Counted from the first letter of the stretch, positions 1 to 6,003 are shown. The stretch: 6,454 bases of DNA from Methanobacteriota archaeon (GCA_002731905.1 PCBV01000013.1:12864-19317); one strand, 5' to 3'. Numbers and translations are program-made. The notes: generated by a model not told the origin, from the sequence alone.

Positions 1-980
1 GGCAACAGCCAGAAACTGAGCGCGTTCAGGCGCGGGAAGGCGAGGTCGCGCGCACCAATCTGTAGCGGCACCAGATAGTTGGCGAAGCCAAAGATAATTG
101 GCATGCCGGCCATGAAGACCATGGTCGTACCGTGCATCGTGAAGGATGAATTGTACTGGGTGTTGGTCAAGAAATCGTTATTAGGTTCCATGAGCTGGAT
201 GCGCATTAGGAGCGCCAGGAAACCGGCGACCAGGAAGAAGAAGACGCCGGTTCCGATATAGAGCAAACCAATTTGCTTGTGGTCTGTGGCAGTCAACCAT
301 GGCTTCAGGTAGCCCCATAATTCGCCGAAGACCTGCTCGACCGACTGCTCCGTCGAGACCATGCGGTTCCCCACCACTACGGCCGCCAGCGTCCCAATCA
401 CGACCAGGCTGAGGTAGAACACCTTGCGCGACTCCGAGATTTCCTCCGGCCCGACCACGGCGTTGGTCCCAGGCACCGCAAAGGTGGCGCGGTTCCACTG
501 GTCACTGCTGTCGGATGCGCCATTGCCGTTCACCGAGTTACCGTAGAGTGTGAAGTCGGCGATGCGCGTGTCGTCGCTGGGTGCGGTCCAGGAGACGTTC
601 CAGCTGCGCTGGTCGTTGCCGGCCGCGGTATGCGTCAGGTAGCCATCAATCAGCTGCGTCGAGTCGTCGGCGCTCGCCAGGGCACCCTGCGTGGTGCTAA
701 GGAAGAAGCCGCCCTGGTTTTCGCCGTCGGTCGCGACGCTGCTCTCCATGGTTATGGTGAACGTGTAGGTCTCCCCGGCGGTGAAATTGGCTGGCGTCGT
801 GAGGTTTAGCGCGACGCCGGAGCTTGCGTCGGCATTGTGGCAGTTGCAGCCGTTGGCTGCGACTGCCGAGCCCAGGCTGGAGTCAATACCTGTGCTACGC
901 GAAGTGGCGTTCGGCACCAGCGAGGCGCCGACCAGTAGCGCCACGATGGCGAACATCAACGCCGCGTTGCGCAGCTTCAT
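1..980 (-). CDS. coxA: Cytochrome c oxidase subunit I with fused N-terminal extracellular choice-of-anchor V/Reeler-like domain (partial, C-terminus beyond window)
   Basis: I translated this frame by hand from ATG 980-978 to the window edge: 326 codons, no stop. Residues 1-26 look like a signal peptide (MKLRN, then a hydrophobic stretch). Residues 44-48 read GCNCH, a CxCH motif. Residues 55-169 form a Thr/Ser/Gly-rich beta-sandwich with choice-of-anchor V/Reeler features: TPANFTAGETYTFTITM (62-78), GGFFLS (90-95), YLTH (114-117), WNVSWTAP (127-134) and LYGNSVNGNG (145-154). A membrane helix spans about 187-204, followed by a linker with STEQSVEQVFGELWGYL. Subunit I proper begins near residue 231 (TDHKQIGLLY), with TM1, the haem a ligand His283 in SFTMHG, and GARDLAFPRLNALSFW carrying Asp312 and Asn319 of the D proton channel. 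Topology is coherent: domain outside, helix out-to-in, then the usual cytoplasmic N-terminus of subunit I. The start overlaps the coxB stop as ATGA, with a weak GGAG upstream. Normal subunit I starts directly at the TDHK region, so about 230 residues are extra. The oxidase call is certain; the domain family name is from memory. Confidence 0.93.
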   Translation of the reverse strand, partial: MKLRNAALMFAIVALLVGASLVPNATSRSTGIDSSLGSAVAANGCNCHNADASSGVALNLTTPANFTAGETYTFTITMESSVATDGENQGGFFLSTTQGALASADDSTQLIDGYLTHTAAGNDQRSWNVSWTAPSDDTRIADFTLYGNSVNGNGASDSSDQWNRATFAVPGTNAVVGPEEISESRKVFYLSLVVIGTLAAVVVGNRMVSTEQSVEQVFGELWGYLKPWLTATDHKQIGLLYIGTGVFFFLVAGFLALLMRIQLMEPNNDFLTNTQYNSSFTMHGTTMVFMAGMPIIFGFANYLVPLQIGARDLAFPRLNALSFWLL

Positions 981-1630
981 GCCGCCGGCTCCGTGATGAT
1001 TATCTGGCCAAGCATCTTCGAGTGGTCGTCACCGCAGTATTCGGCGCAGTAAATTGGATAGGTTCCGGGTTCGACCGTGCCGGTGTCAAACCACATCGCG
1101 GTGGTAGTGTTGGGGACGAGGTCCTCCTTGATGCCGAAAGCTGGCAGGTAGAATGAGTGGATGACATCGACCGCCTCGAGCTCGAACTTGACACGAGTGT
1201 CAGTCGGCAGCTCGAGCGTGCCGTAGGTGGTGCTGCCATCCTCGTAGGTGAAGGCCCACGACCACTGGCTGCCGCTCACCTGCACCGTCATTTCGTCGCC
1301 TTGGTCGACGTCCCAGTAGTCATCGAGTGGTCCCAGTGAAAGCCAGGTAATCCAGCACACCAGCAGCAGCGGCCCTATCGTCCACGCAATTTCGATAGTG
1401 TGATCCGCTCGCTCTGCCGGAAATACACCGGCTTTAGGCGCGTCGGGCGGGTCAGAATCACCCTCCTTGTGTCGGTACTGGTAAACTGCATATACTAGCC
1501 AGCCAAAGACAAAAATTGTGATTATGATGGACCAGTAGAACACCTGCTGAGTCAGGCTGAGCGGATCTTCGCTGAACGGTTCCCATGATGTGGGAATCGG
1601 CAGGCTGAGAAGGTCTGCAACTAGTGACAT
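977..1630 (-). CDS. coxB: Cytochrome c oxidase subunit II (CuA), second oxidase
   Basis: This 217-residue protein carries the dinuclear CuA centre that takes electrons from the soluble donor and passes them to subunit I. An outer N-terminal segment without a signal peptide (1-28) is followed by a two-helix hairpin (about 30-50 and 79-101) and an extracellular cupredoxin domain (about 112-214). The CuA ligands are all present: His158 in DVIHSF and CAEYCGDDHSKM at 195-206 (Cys195, Glu197, Cys199, His203, Met206). SGSQWSWAFTY (119-129) is the aromatic patch expected for electron entry and transfer. Its stop overlaps the start of the fused coxA by four bases (ATGA), so the two are probably translationally coupled. 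It is the first gene after a 107-base AT-rich gap with its own TATA element, and its start has no ribosome binding site nearby, as in archaeal leaderless or short-leader messages. It differs clearly from the rightward coxB, which has a signal peptide and different loops. Confidence 0.96.
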   Translation of the reverse strand: MSLVADLLSLPIPTSWEPFSEDPLSLTQQVFYWSIIITIFVFGWLVYAVYQYRHKEGDSDPPDAPKAGVFPAERADHTIEIAWTIGPLLLVCWITWLSLGPLDDYWDVDQGDEMTVQVSGSQWSWAFTYEDGSTTYGTLELPTDTRVKFELEAVDVIHSFYLPAFGIKEDLVPNTTTAMWFDTGTVEPGTYPIYCAEYCGDDHSKMLGQIIITEPAA

Positions 1631-1670
1631 TTTGGGTACCAGAACAACTTGCGGCCCGACCTAAGCAGGG

Positions 1671-1677
1671 TATAAAA
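1671..1677 (-). promoter_or_regulatory. Probable TATA box of the leftward coxB-coxA unit
   Basis: Read on the minus strand this is TTTTATA, centred about 44 bases upstream of the coxB ATG. Archaeal TATA boxes sit about 25 bases before the transcript start, which would give a leader of roughly 18 bases with no ribosome binding site. Two further TATA-like words lie upstream on the same strand (CATAAATATT near 1706-1715 and GTATAAATAC at 1721-1730), so the exact start is uncertain. Confidence 0.5.
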
Positions 1678-1688
1678 CATTTATGAAC

Positions 1689-1704
1689 ATAGTATACATA
1701 CGAT
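1689..1704. promoter_or_regulatory. Candidate operator, imperfect inverted repeat ATAGTA-N4-TACGAT
   Basis: ATAGTA (1689-1694) and TACGAT (1699-1704) are reverse complements apart from one base, separated by four bases. The geometry (six-base arms, N4 spacer, GTA...TAC inner core, TACG right arm) is the same as that of the perfect repeat in the divergent control region at 4500-4515. It lies just upstream of the TATA box of leftward coxB. A second TACGAT at 1728-1733 also has GTA at the matching distance on its left (1721-1723). The regulator encoded nearby is the obvious candidate binder, but this is inferred from pattern alone. Confidence 0.35.
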
Positions 1705-1737
1705 AATATTTATGTGATGTGTATTTATACGATGCTT

Positions 1738-2658
1738 TCAGGCGGTCAGCGCAACGGCAGCCACCATCGCGCCGAACAACAGGAACAGGAATATATTCGA
1801 GTAGCCGAACAGTGTCCACGCCACCCGTTTTGACGGGGTATGCTGCAGCTTCAGCGCTAGCTGCAGGAAGCGGCCGCCGAGCAGCACCGCCGCCGCGAGG
1901 AAGGGGTAGCCGAGCCCCGCCTGCCAGCCGGTGGCGAGCGATGTCAGCAACAGGGCGGCGGCGTAGCCGGTGACGTAGCGTCGCGTGGCGGCTTCGCCCG
2001 CCGTGACAGGGAGCATCGGGACGCCTGCCTGGGCATACTCGCCGGGACGTGCCAGTGTCAGCGCCCAGAAATGGGGCGGCGTCCAAAGGAAGATAACGGC
2101 GACCATAGCCCATGGTAGCAGCGCCAACGGGTCACCTCCAGCGGCGGTCCAGCCAATCAGTGGTGACAGTGCGCCCGCCAGCCCGCCGATGACTATGTTC
2201 TGTGGGGTGCGACGTTTGAGCCACATCGTGTAGACCAATACGTAGAAGAGCGCACTGAACGCGGCGAATGCAGCGGCAAGCTGGTTAGCCAAGAGCGCCA
2301 GTACCACAACACCCGAAACACAGACAACGATGCCATACACCAGCACCGCACCCGGCGCCAGTTCCCCAGATGGCAGTGGGCGTTTGTCAGTACGCGCCAT
2401 CAGTGGGTCGATGTCACGGTCATACCACATGTTGATGGCCATCGAGCCTCCCGACGCGAGCGAACCGCCAACCAGCACGACCAGCGCGGTCTCGAGTGTC
2501 TCCGCCCACGTGCGCGCCAGGTCGTTGCCGACAAACATCGCGCGCAGCAGTTGTCGGTCGGCAATGTCGTGCGCCAGGATGGCGGCGATGGCGGTCACCT
2601 GTAGCAGAACCACCACACGCAGTTTGAGCAGGCTCAACCAGAGTCGCCATTCAGCCAC
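1738..2658 (-). CDS. ctaB: Haem O synthase (protohaem IX farnesyltransferase)
   Basis: This UbiA-family membrane prenyltransferase adds a farnesyl group to the vinyl side chain of haem B to give haem O, the first step to haem A for the oxidases on either side. Its 306 residues are a normal length. The first Asp-rich motif is NMWYDRDID at 76-84, followed by the family-typical MARTDKRPLPSG (87-98). The second conserved block is LWTPPHFWALTLARPGEY (191-208), followed by GVPMLPV. Hydrophobic segments account for about nine membrane helices. The start is GTG at 2658, inside the last eight bases of ctaA. Starting here keeps the usual N-terminal W..LLKLRV segment, and a GGAG lies a short distance upstream. 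The tight overlap indicates co-transcription and translational coupling with ctaA. The 107-base AT-rich gap that follows has promoter-like words rather than an obvious terminator, so read-through into coxB is possible. Confidence 0.96.
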   Translation of the reverse strand: MAEWRLWLSLLKLRVVVLLQVTAIAAILAHDIADRQLLRAMFVGNDLARTWAETLETALVVLVGGSLASGGSMAINMWYDRDIDPLMARTDKRPLPSGELAPGAVLVYGIVVCVSGVVVLALLANQLAAAFAAFSALFYVLVYTMWLKRRTPQNIVIGGLAGALSPLIGWTAAGGDPLALLPWAMVAVIFLWTPPHFWALTLARPGEYAQAGVPMLPVTAGEAATRRYVTGYAAALLLTSLATGWQAGLGYPFLAAAVLLGGRFLQLALKLQHTPSKRVAWTLFGYSNIFLFLLFGAMVAAVALTA

Positions 2659-3751
2659 GCAGCGGCTCCGCGCAGAGCAGCCACGCCACCGCGAGATGCA
2701 GGAAAGTCACGACGCCCAGCAGCAGGTGCAGCAGCGAAAGCCAGCCCGGATAATCGGAGCCGGAGGCCATCACGAGGTAGAAACCGCCGACGAACAGGTT
2801 CAGGATGAACGCCCCCAGCGCGCCGTCGACCAGCCGCGTCACGACCGAGCGGCCGCCGTTGTTGCGCAGCCACTGGCCGCCCCAGAATAGCGCCGCGCCG
2901 ACCCCCACCGCGAGGAAACGGTGCAGCAGCTGCGCGACGACCCCCAGCTCGAGTCCCGGTAGCAGCGTCCCTTCGCAGAGCGGCCACGCTTCCCAGCCAC
3001 CGCCGCACGCGCCACGGTAGTAGCCGGTCGCCAGCCACGCGCCCAACAGCACCAGCACCAGCGCCGCCAGCGCCAGCCCGGCGACCGGGCGCGCCTGCTG
3101 CTCCGCCGTTTCCCGCGAAACGCAGAGCCGCTCCGGCAGTGCCCCCGCAGCGAGCCTCGCCAGCAGCGCGACGCGTGCCAACGCGGTCACGAAGGCGAGC
3201 GCCAGCAACAGGTGCAGCGCGACGCTCCACGGCGCGTTGTCGAAGCCGACCGTAATCGCGCCGGCGGCCGCCTGCACCACCAGCAGCGCGGTCGCGTGCA
3301 GGTGCGCTTCGGCAGCGCCCGGCAACGCCGCGCGCCGCTGCCAGACCGCGAAATGCGACCAGAGCAGCGGCAGTGCGATGAGCCCCACCAACAGCCGGTG
3401 CAGCCATTCGCTGAATATCTGGTCGGTCGTGTAGGCGAAGTCGGGGTCGTCTAGCCAGCGCTGGTCTGCCTCGCCCGGATGGTCGGCCCACCACGTCTGC
3501 TGCTCTTCGGGCGGGACGTCAAAATGGTAGCCACCGAAGCAGGCAGGCCAGTCGGGGCACGACTCGCCCGCGTCGGCAATCCGCACCCAGCCCCCCGTCA
3601 GGATAATCACCAGCGCCAGCGCCGCCAGCACCAGCGGCAGGCGGGGGTTCCACGGCAGCCCCCCCCTAAATTTCCCGAAATAGTTTACCCTGTAATCACC
3701 CTGCCTCGAGTGGTACAGCCTTGAACAAGCAATGATCTTGGCCGGTCCCAT
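2651..3751 (-). CDS. ctaA: Haem A synthase (CtaA/COX15 family)
   Basis: This membrane enzyme oxidises the C8 methyl of haem O to a formyl group, giving haem A. Counting from ATG 3751 it has 366 residues and about eight helices in two four-helix halves. The four expected haem-binding histidines are visible, one per key helix: EWLHR (His118), VALH (His180), LLHRF (His277) and LLHLLLG (His342). Paired cysteines occur in both extracellular loops: SCPDWPAC (65-70) and C-GGGWEAWPL-C (249-259), as in the disulfide-bearing class. The start is uncertain. The frame is open to 3784, but upstream codons overlap the conserved V4R end of the regulator (stop at 3696). ATG 3751 is the nearest in-frame ATG and still overlaps by 56 bases. 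No ATG, GTG or TTG lies in frame between it and the first helix, and an eight-G run (3659-3666) sits just before that helix. The gene is much richer in GC than the regulator. Confidence 0.9.
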   Translation of the reverse strand: MGPAKIIACSRLYHSRQGDYRVNYFGKFRGGLPWNPRLPLVLAALALVIILTGGWVRIADAGESCPDWPACFGGYHFDVPPEEQQTWWADHPGEADQRWLDDPDFAYTTDQIFSEWLHRLLVGLIALPLLWSHFAVWQRRAALPGAAEAHLHATALLVVQAAAGAITVGFDNAPWSVALHLLLALAFVTALARVALLARLAAGALPERLCVSRETAEQQARPVAGLALAALVLVLLGAWLATGYYRGACGGGWEAWPLCEGTLLPGLELGVVAQLLHRFLAVGVGAALFWGGQWLRNNGGRSVVTRLVDGALGAFILNLFVGGFYLVMASGSDYPGWLSLLHLLLGVVTFLHLAVAWLLCAEPLRG

Positions 3752-4445
3752 GGCAAGCAAATTCGCGAACTTTCCAGTCTCCACCTACTGTTTTTTTCAA
3801 GACGCCTTCCATAATCCCCTCATCAAGTGCACAGAGTGGCTTGCCGACATCCGGAACGCCGGTACAGTCATAATTACCATCTATACGCAGGACTAAAGGG
3901 TTATTTTTCTGCTTCTCGATGACACCCATACTGTTATTTTTCCAGAAAATACTCAAGTCGTTAATTACGGAATCAAGTTCACTACTCCCGTTCAGGCTAC
4001 CAGCTATCTGGGCCCCAATCTCACGCCCTAATTCACGCAGCATGGCGTCAAGTGAGAGCCCCCATGATTCCGTGACATAACGCAGGCTGTGGTTGATACG
4101 CTCCATTAATGGAGCTTTACTAGTCAGGCCATTACTAATGGTCTGGGTAAAATAGCTGGAAAACGCTTCTGTGGGCTTCCCGCCAGTAGCGGCAAGTCGT
4201 CCGCTAATATTATAGAGTTTACGCCGGGAATCAGCGGAGTCCACCGAAGACTTGACTAGGCCAGCCGCTTCCAGCTCAAGCAGGTGGCGTGCAGTTGTCG
4301 ATTGTGCCCTGGCTATCGATAACATGACTTCGCGCTGTGTTTTGGCGCCGCTGCCGAGCAATTTCAAAATTTCTCGCTTGATAGGACTAGAGACAGGTTT
4401 CAGTCCCTGTGGTGTGTTGTAAAGGTCGAAGTCGTCTCCATTCAT
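3696..4445 (-). CDS. Winged-helix (ArsR-like) transcription factor with C-terminal V4R domain, MsvR-like
   Basis: 249 residues. Residues about 18-80 form a winged helix: SPIKREILKLL, then a recognition-helix region QSTTARHLLELEAAGLV (49-64), then a basic wing ADSRRKLYNIS. The middle (90-185) is helical with no motif I recognise. Residues about 188-245 are a V4R (4-vinyl reductase type) domain: DCTGVPDVGKPLCALDEGI (193-211), then REFACHGTGQDHCLFKAV (227-244). The only four cysteines of the protein lie here: Cys194, 205, 231 and 239. Cys205, Glu228, Cys231 and Cys239 have the spacing I recall for the zinc site of the V4R-containing phenol sensor MopR, leaving Cys194 free for a redox role. Winged helix plus V4R is the architecture of the methanogen redox regulator MsvR. 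It is the first gene of the leftward haem A unit and divergent from coxC, so control of both oxidases and of itself is likely. The ligand, if any, is unknown. Confidence 0.9.
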   Translation of the reverse strand: MNGDDFDLYNTPQGLKPVSSPIKREILKLLGSGAKTQREVMLSIARAQSTTARHLLELEAAGLVKSSVDSADSRRKLYNISGRLAATGGKPTEAFSSYFTQTISNGLTSKAPLMERINHSLRYVTESWGLSLDAMLRELGREIGAQIAGSLNGSSELDSVINDLSIFWKNNSMGVIEKQKNNPLVLRIDGNYDCTGVPDVGKPLCALDEGIMEGVLKKTVGGDWKVREFACHGTGQDHCLFKAVPLEAG

Positions 4446-4472
4446 TTTCTAGATAAGTGAACATAAAACCAA

Positions 4473-4486
4473 ACCTATAAATAGGT
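4473..4486. promoter_or_regulatory. Palindromic bidirectional TATA element between regulator and coxC
   Basis: ACCTAT-AA-ATAGGT is a perfect inverted repeat with six-base arms around a TATAAATA core, in the 92-base gap between divergent genes. Rightward it reads CTATAAATA, placing a transcript start near 4506 and a leader of about 30 bases for coxC. Leftward it reads CTATTTATA, placing a start near 4453, only about eight bases before the regulator ATG at 4445, which would be almost leaderless. No ribosome binding site precedes either start. One element probably serves both directions, so binding of the transcription machinery may be mutually exclusive. Confidence 0.6.
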
Positions 4487-4499
4487 ATGTATTGGTAAG

Positions 4500-4515
4500 A
4501 ACGTATAGTTACGTT
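4500..4515. promoter_or_regulatory. Candidate operator, perfect inverted repeat AACGTA-N4-TACGTT (MsvR-box-like)
   Basis: AACGTA (4500-4505), spacer TAGT, TACGTT (4510-4515). The arms are exact reverse complements. It falls on the transcript start predicted from the TATA element at 4473-4486, a position suited to repression of coxC-coxB-coxA. The MsvR box of methanogens is, from memory, TTCGTA-N4-TACGAA. The inner ten-base geometry CGTA-N4-TACG is identical here and only the outer AA/TT pairs are swapped. Since the adjacent gene encodes a winged-helix/V4R protein, this is the best candidate operator in the window. Confidence 0.55.
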
Positions 4516-4537
4516 GTTTAAGATGTAACACTCAAAC

Positions 4538-5260
4538 ATGAGCGGAAACCTCAACCCTAAAAACGAGCACGACAGCTTCCAACCAATTCTAGTTGCGTTA
4601 GCTGTCGCGCTGCTACTAGCCGGGCTCCTAGCATGGCCCCTGCTCCCACTAGGTTTGGTCATAATTGTATATGGACTCTGGCACTGGATTGGCGAAGAAG
4701 TAGAACTATGGTCCTGGAGTAAGACAGGTGGATGGAGAGACGGTTACTACGCTACGATAATCGTCGTTATCACGGAGGCACTGGTGTTCCTGGTCTTCTT
4801 CACATTCTGGTTCTGGGCTCGTCATTATTCGGCTGATTCTTGGCCTCCTGAAACAGTCGAATTCGATATACCTTTTGTTGGATTAACTTCCCTCTTCCTG
4901 TTCCTGAGTGCCTACACGGCCCACAGGTCACTCAGTGAGCCCTCTGATTCCATGTGGTTGCCAGCCACAATCCTACTGGGCGCACTTTTCCTAATCGGAC
5001 AGGGTTACGAATACTTCACACTCTACGAGGCGGGACTGACGCAGGAATCCAGCTTCGGGACCGCCTTCTTCGCGCTTACCGGCCTGCATGGCCTGCACGT
5101 GCTGGTGGGTATCGTGGTCCTCAGCATCCTGTTCTGGCTGGCAAGGACGAATTCGCTCCATAAGGAGACGCAACTGCCGGAGAGCATCGTGCTCTACTGG
5201 CATTTCGTTGATGCGGTCTGGGTGTTCATTCTTCTTTTCGTCTACCTGGAGGTACTCTGA
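4538..5260 (+). CDS. coxC: Cytochrome c oxidase subunit III
   Basis: 240 residues with about seven membrane helices (roughly 15-33, 34-50, 71-94, 111-129, 140-160, 172-201, 221-239), the usual form of the subunit that stabilises the catalytic core. Family signatures are TEALVFLVFF (79-88) with the conserved glutamate Glu80, GQGYEYF (154-160), SSFGTAFFALTGLHGLHVLVG (171-191) and YWHFVDAVWVF (220-230). The hydrophilic N-terminus MSGNLNPKNEHDSF is cytoplasmic. It is the first gene of the rightward operon, which has the less common order III-II-I. ATG 4538 has no ribosome binding site upstream, in keeping with a short archaeal leader. The stop shares one base with the coxB start (TGATG). Confidence 0.95.
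   Translation: MSGNLNPKNEHDSFQPILVALAVALLLAGLLAWPLLPLGLVIIVYGLWHWIGEEVELWSWSKTGGWRDGYYATIIVVITEALVFLVFFTFWFWARHYSADSWPPETVEFDIPFVGLTSLFLFLSAYTAHRSLSEPSDSMWLPATILLGALFLIGQGYEYFTLYEAGLTQESSFGTAFFALTGLHGLHVLVGIVVLSILFWLARTNSLHKETQLPESIVLYWHFVDAVWVFILLFVYLEVL
5248..5253 (+). promoter_or_regulatory. Ribosome binding site of rightward coxB
   Basis: GGAGGT lies within the last codons of coxC, six bases before ATG 5260, and confirms that start. Its presence contrasts with the lack of such a site at the first gene of the operon. Confidence 0.75.
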
Positions 5261-6003
5261 TGAGGATTACACTCGCCATTGCCGGCGCACTCGGTGTCAT
5301 AATCCTACTTGCAGGCGAGGTTACTGCCTGCGCATCCTGTGTTAGCACCGGTACAACCGGTGTTCATGCCGAGAAGTACGACAGGCTGTTCAGCATCTAT
5401 ACCCTGATTGGTGGTATCGTCACCCTCGTAGTGTATGGCTGGATGGGCTGGCTCCTATTCAAGTTCCGCGCCAAGGAGGGAGATTTCGAACCTGCTGATG
5501 CCCCTAAGCTGGGCGAAATCCCCAAGCACCGGGGAGACCCGGCCTGGACTTGGGCAGTTACAGCTGGCATATTCGTCATCCTGATGGGACTCACAATTGG
5601 AACGATTGACATGGTCAACTTCTACGAGGACCCGGATGAAGGCATGGCGAGCAGACAGATAACTGTAAAAGTGACTGGCGCGCAGTACTTCTGGGAGTTC
5701 GAGTACCCCAGCGGCAATAAGTCATACGACACCCTCACAGTGCCAACCGACACCACAGTCATTCTGAAGGTGACCTCGAAGGACGTCTGGCATAATTTTG
5801 CTGTTCCTGCCCTGCGGCTGAAGATTGATGCCATTCCAGGCGACACAGAGCCGAACGTAATCTGGTTTGATGCATCTAATACCGGAGAATATCCCATTTA
5901 CTGCATGGAACTCTGTGGCGCAGATCACGCCGATATGAAAGGCACTCTGGTGATTGTAGAACCAGATGACTACACCAATCTCTATGATGGAGGGTCTGCA
6001 TGA
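5260..6003 (+). CDS. coxB: Cytochrome c oxidase subunit II (CuA), probable lipoprotein
   Basis: 247 residues. Residues 1-23 form a signal sequence ending VTAC at 21-24, which fits a lipobox, so Cys24 may be lipidated or the peptide simply cleaved. The mature start reads CASC (24-27). Two membrane helices follow (about 45-67 and 95-117), then the extracellular cupredoxin domain (about 133-236). The CuA ligands are complete: His178 in DVWHNF and CMELCGADHADM at 215-226 (Cys215, Glu217, Cys219, His223, Met226). TGAQYFWEFEY (139-149) is the conserved aromatic patch. It receives electrons from the soluble donor for the canonical coxA that follows, whose start overlaps its stop as ATGA. The signal sequence and Cys-rich start are absent from the leftward coxB, so the two subunits II are distinct paralogues rather than a recent duplication. 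Confidence 0.96.
   Translation: MRITLAIAGALGVIILLAGEVTACASCVSTGTTGVHAEKYDRLFSIYTLIGGIVTLVVYGWMGWLLFKFRAKEGDFEPADAPKLGEIPKHRGDPAWTWAVTAGIFVILMGLTIGTIDMVNFYEDPDEGMASRQITVKVTGAQYFWEFEYPSGNKSYDTLTVPTDTTVILKVTSKDVWHNFAVPALRLKIDAIPGDTEPNVIWFDASNTGEYPIYCMELCGADHADMKGTLVIVEPDDYTNLYDGGSA
5989..5994 (+). promoter_or_regulatory. Ribosome binding site of rightward coxA
   Basis: GGAGGG lies inside the end of coxB, five bases before ATG 6000, and supports that start within the ATGA overlap. Confidence 0.7.

Noticed and set aside
181..498. Minus-strand open frame overlapping the coxA fusion region
   Set aside because: Different frame from the continuous coxA frame; its sequence has no recognisable features.
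836..848. Covalent haem c attachment site in the fused domain
   Set aside because: The motif is CxCH, not CxxCH, so a c-type cytochrome call cannot be supported from sequence.
824..1156. Plus-strand open frame opposite the coxA/coxB junction
   Set aside because: Shadow of two overlapping real genes; composition is Arg-rich and it has no motif.
1631..1737. Transcription terminator after ctaB
   Set aside because: There is no stem-loop with a T-run and no clear poly-T tract in the leftward direction; the AT-rich words are better explained as promoter elements.
2330..2890. A 186-codon open frame on the plus strand opposite ctaB and ctaA
   Set aside because: It crosses the border of two well-supported genes on the other strand, is low in complexity, has no recognisable motif and has no promoter.
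2634..3494. A 286-codon open frame on the minus strand inside ctaA
   Set aside because: It is an Arg/Ala/Gly-rich shadow frame created by the high GC of ctaA. The frame of 2651-3751 has all the haem A synthase signatures.
5006..5011. TACGAA, a full MsvR half-site match, inside coxC
   Set aside because: There is no partner arm at the right distance (4996-5001 reads CGGACA) and it lies inside a coding region, so it is probably chance.
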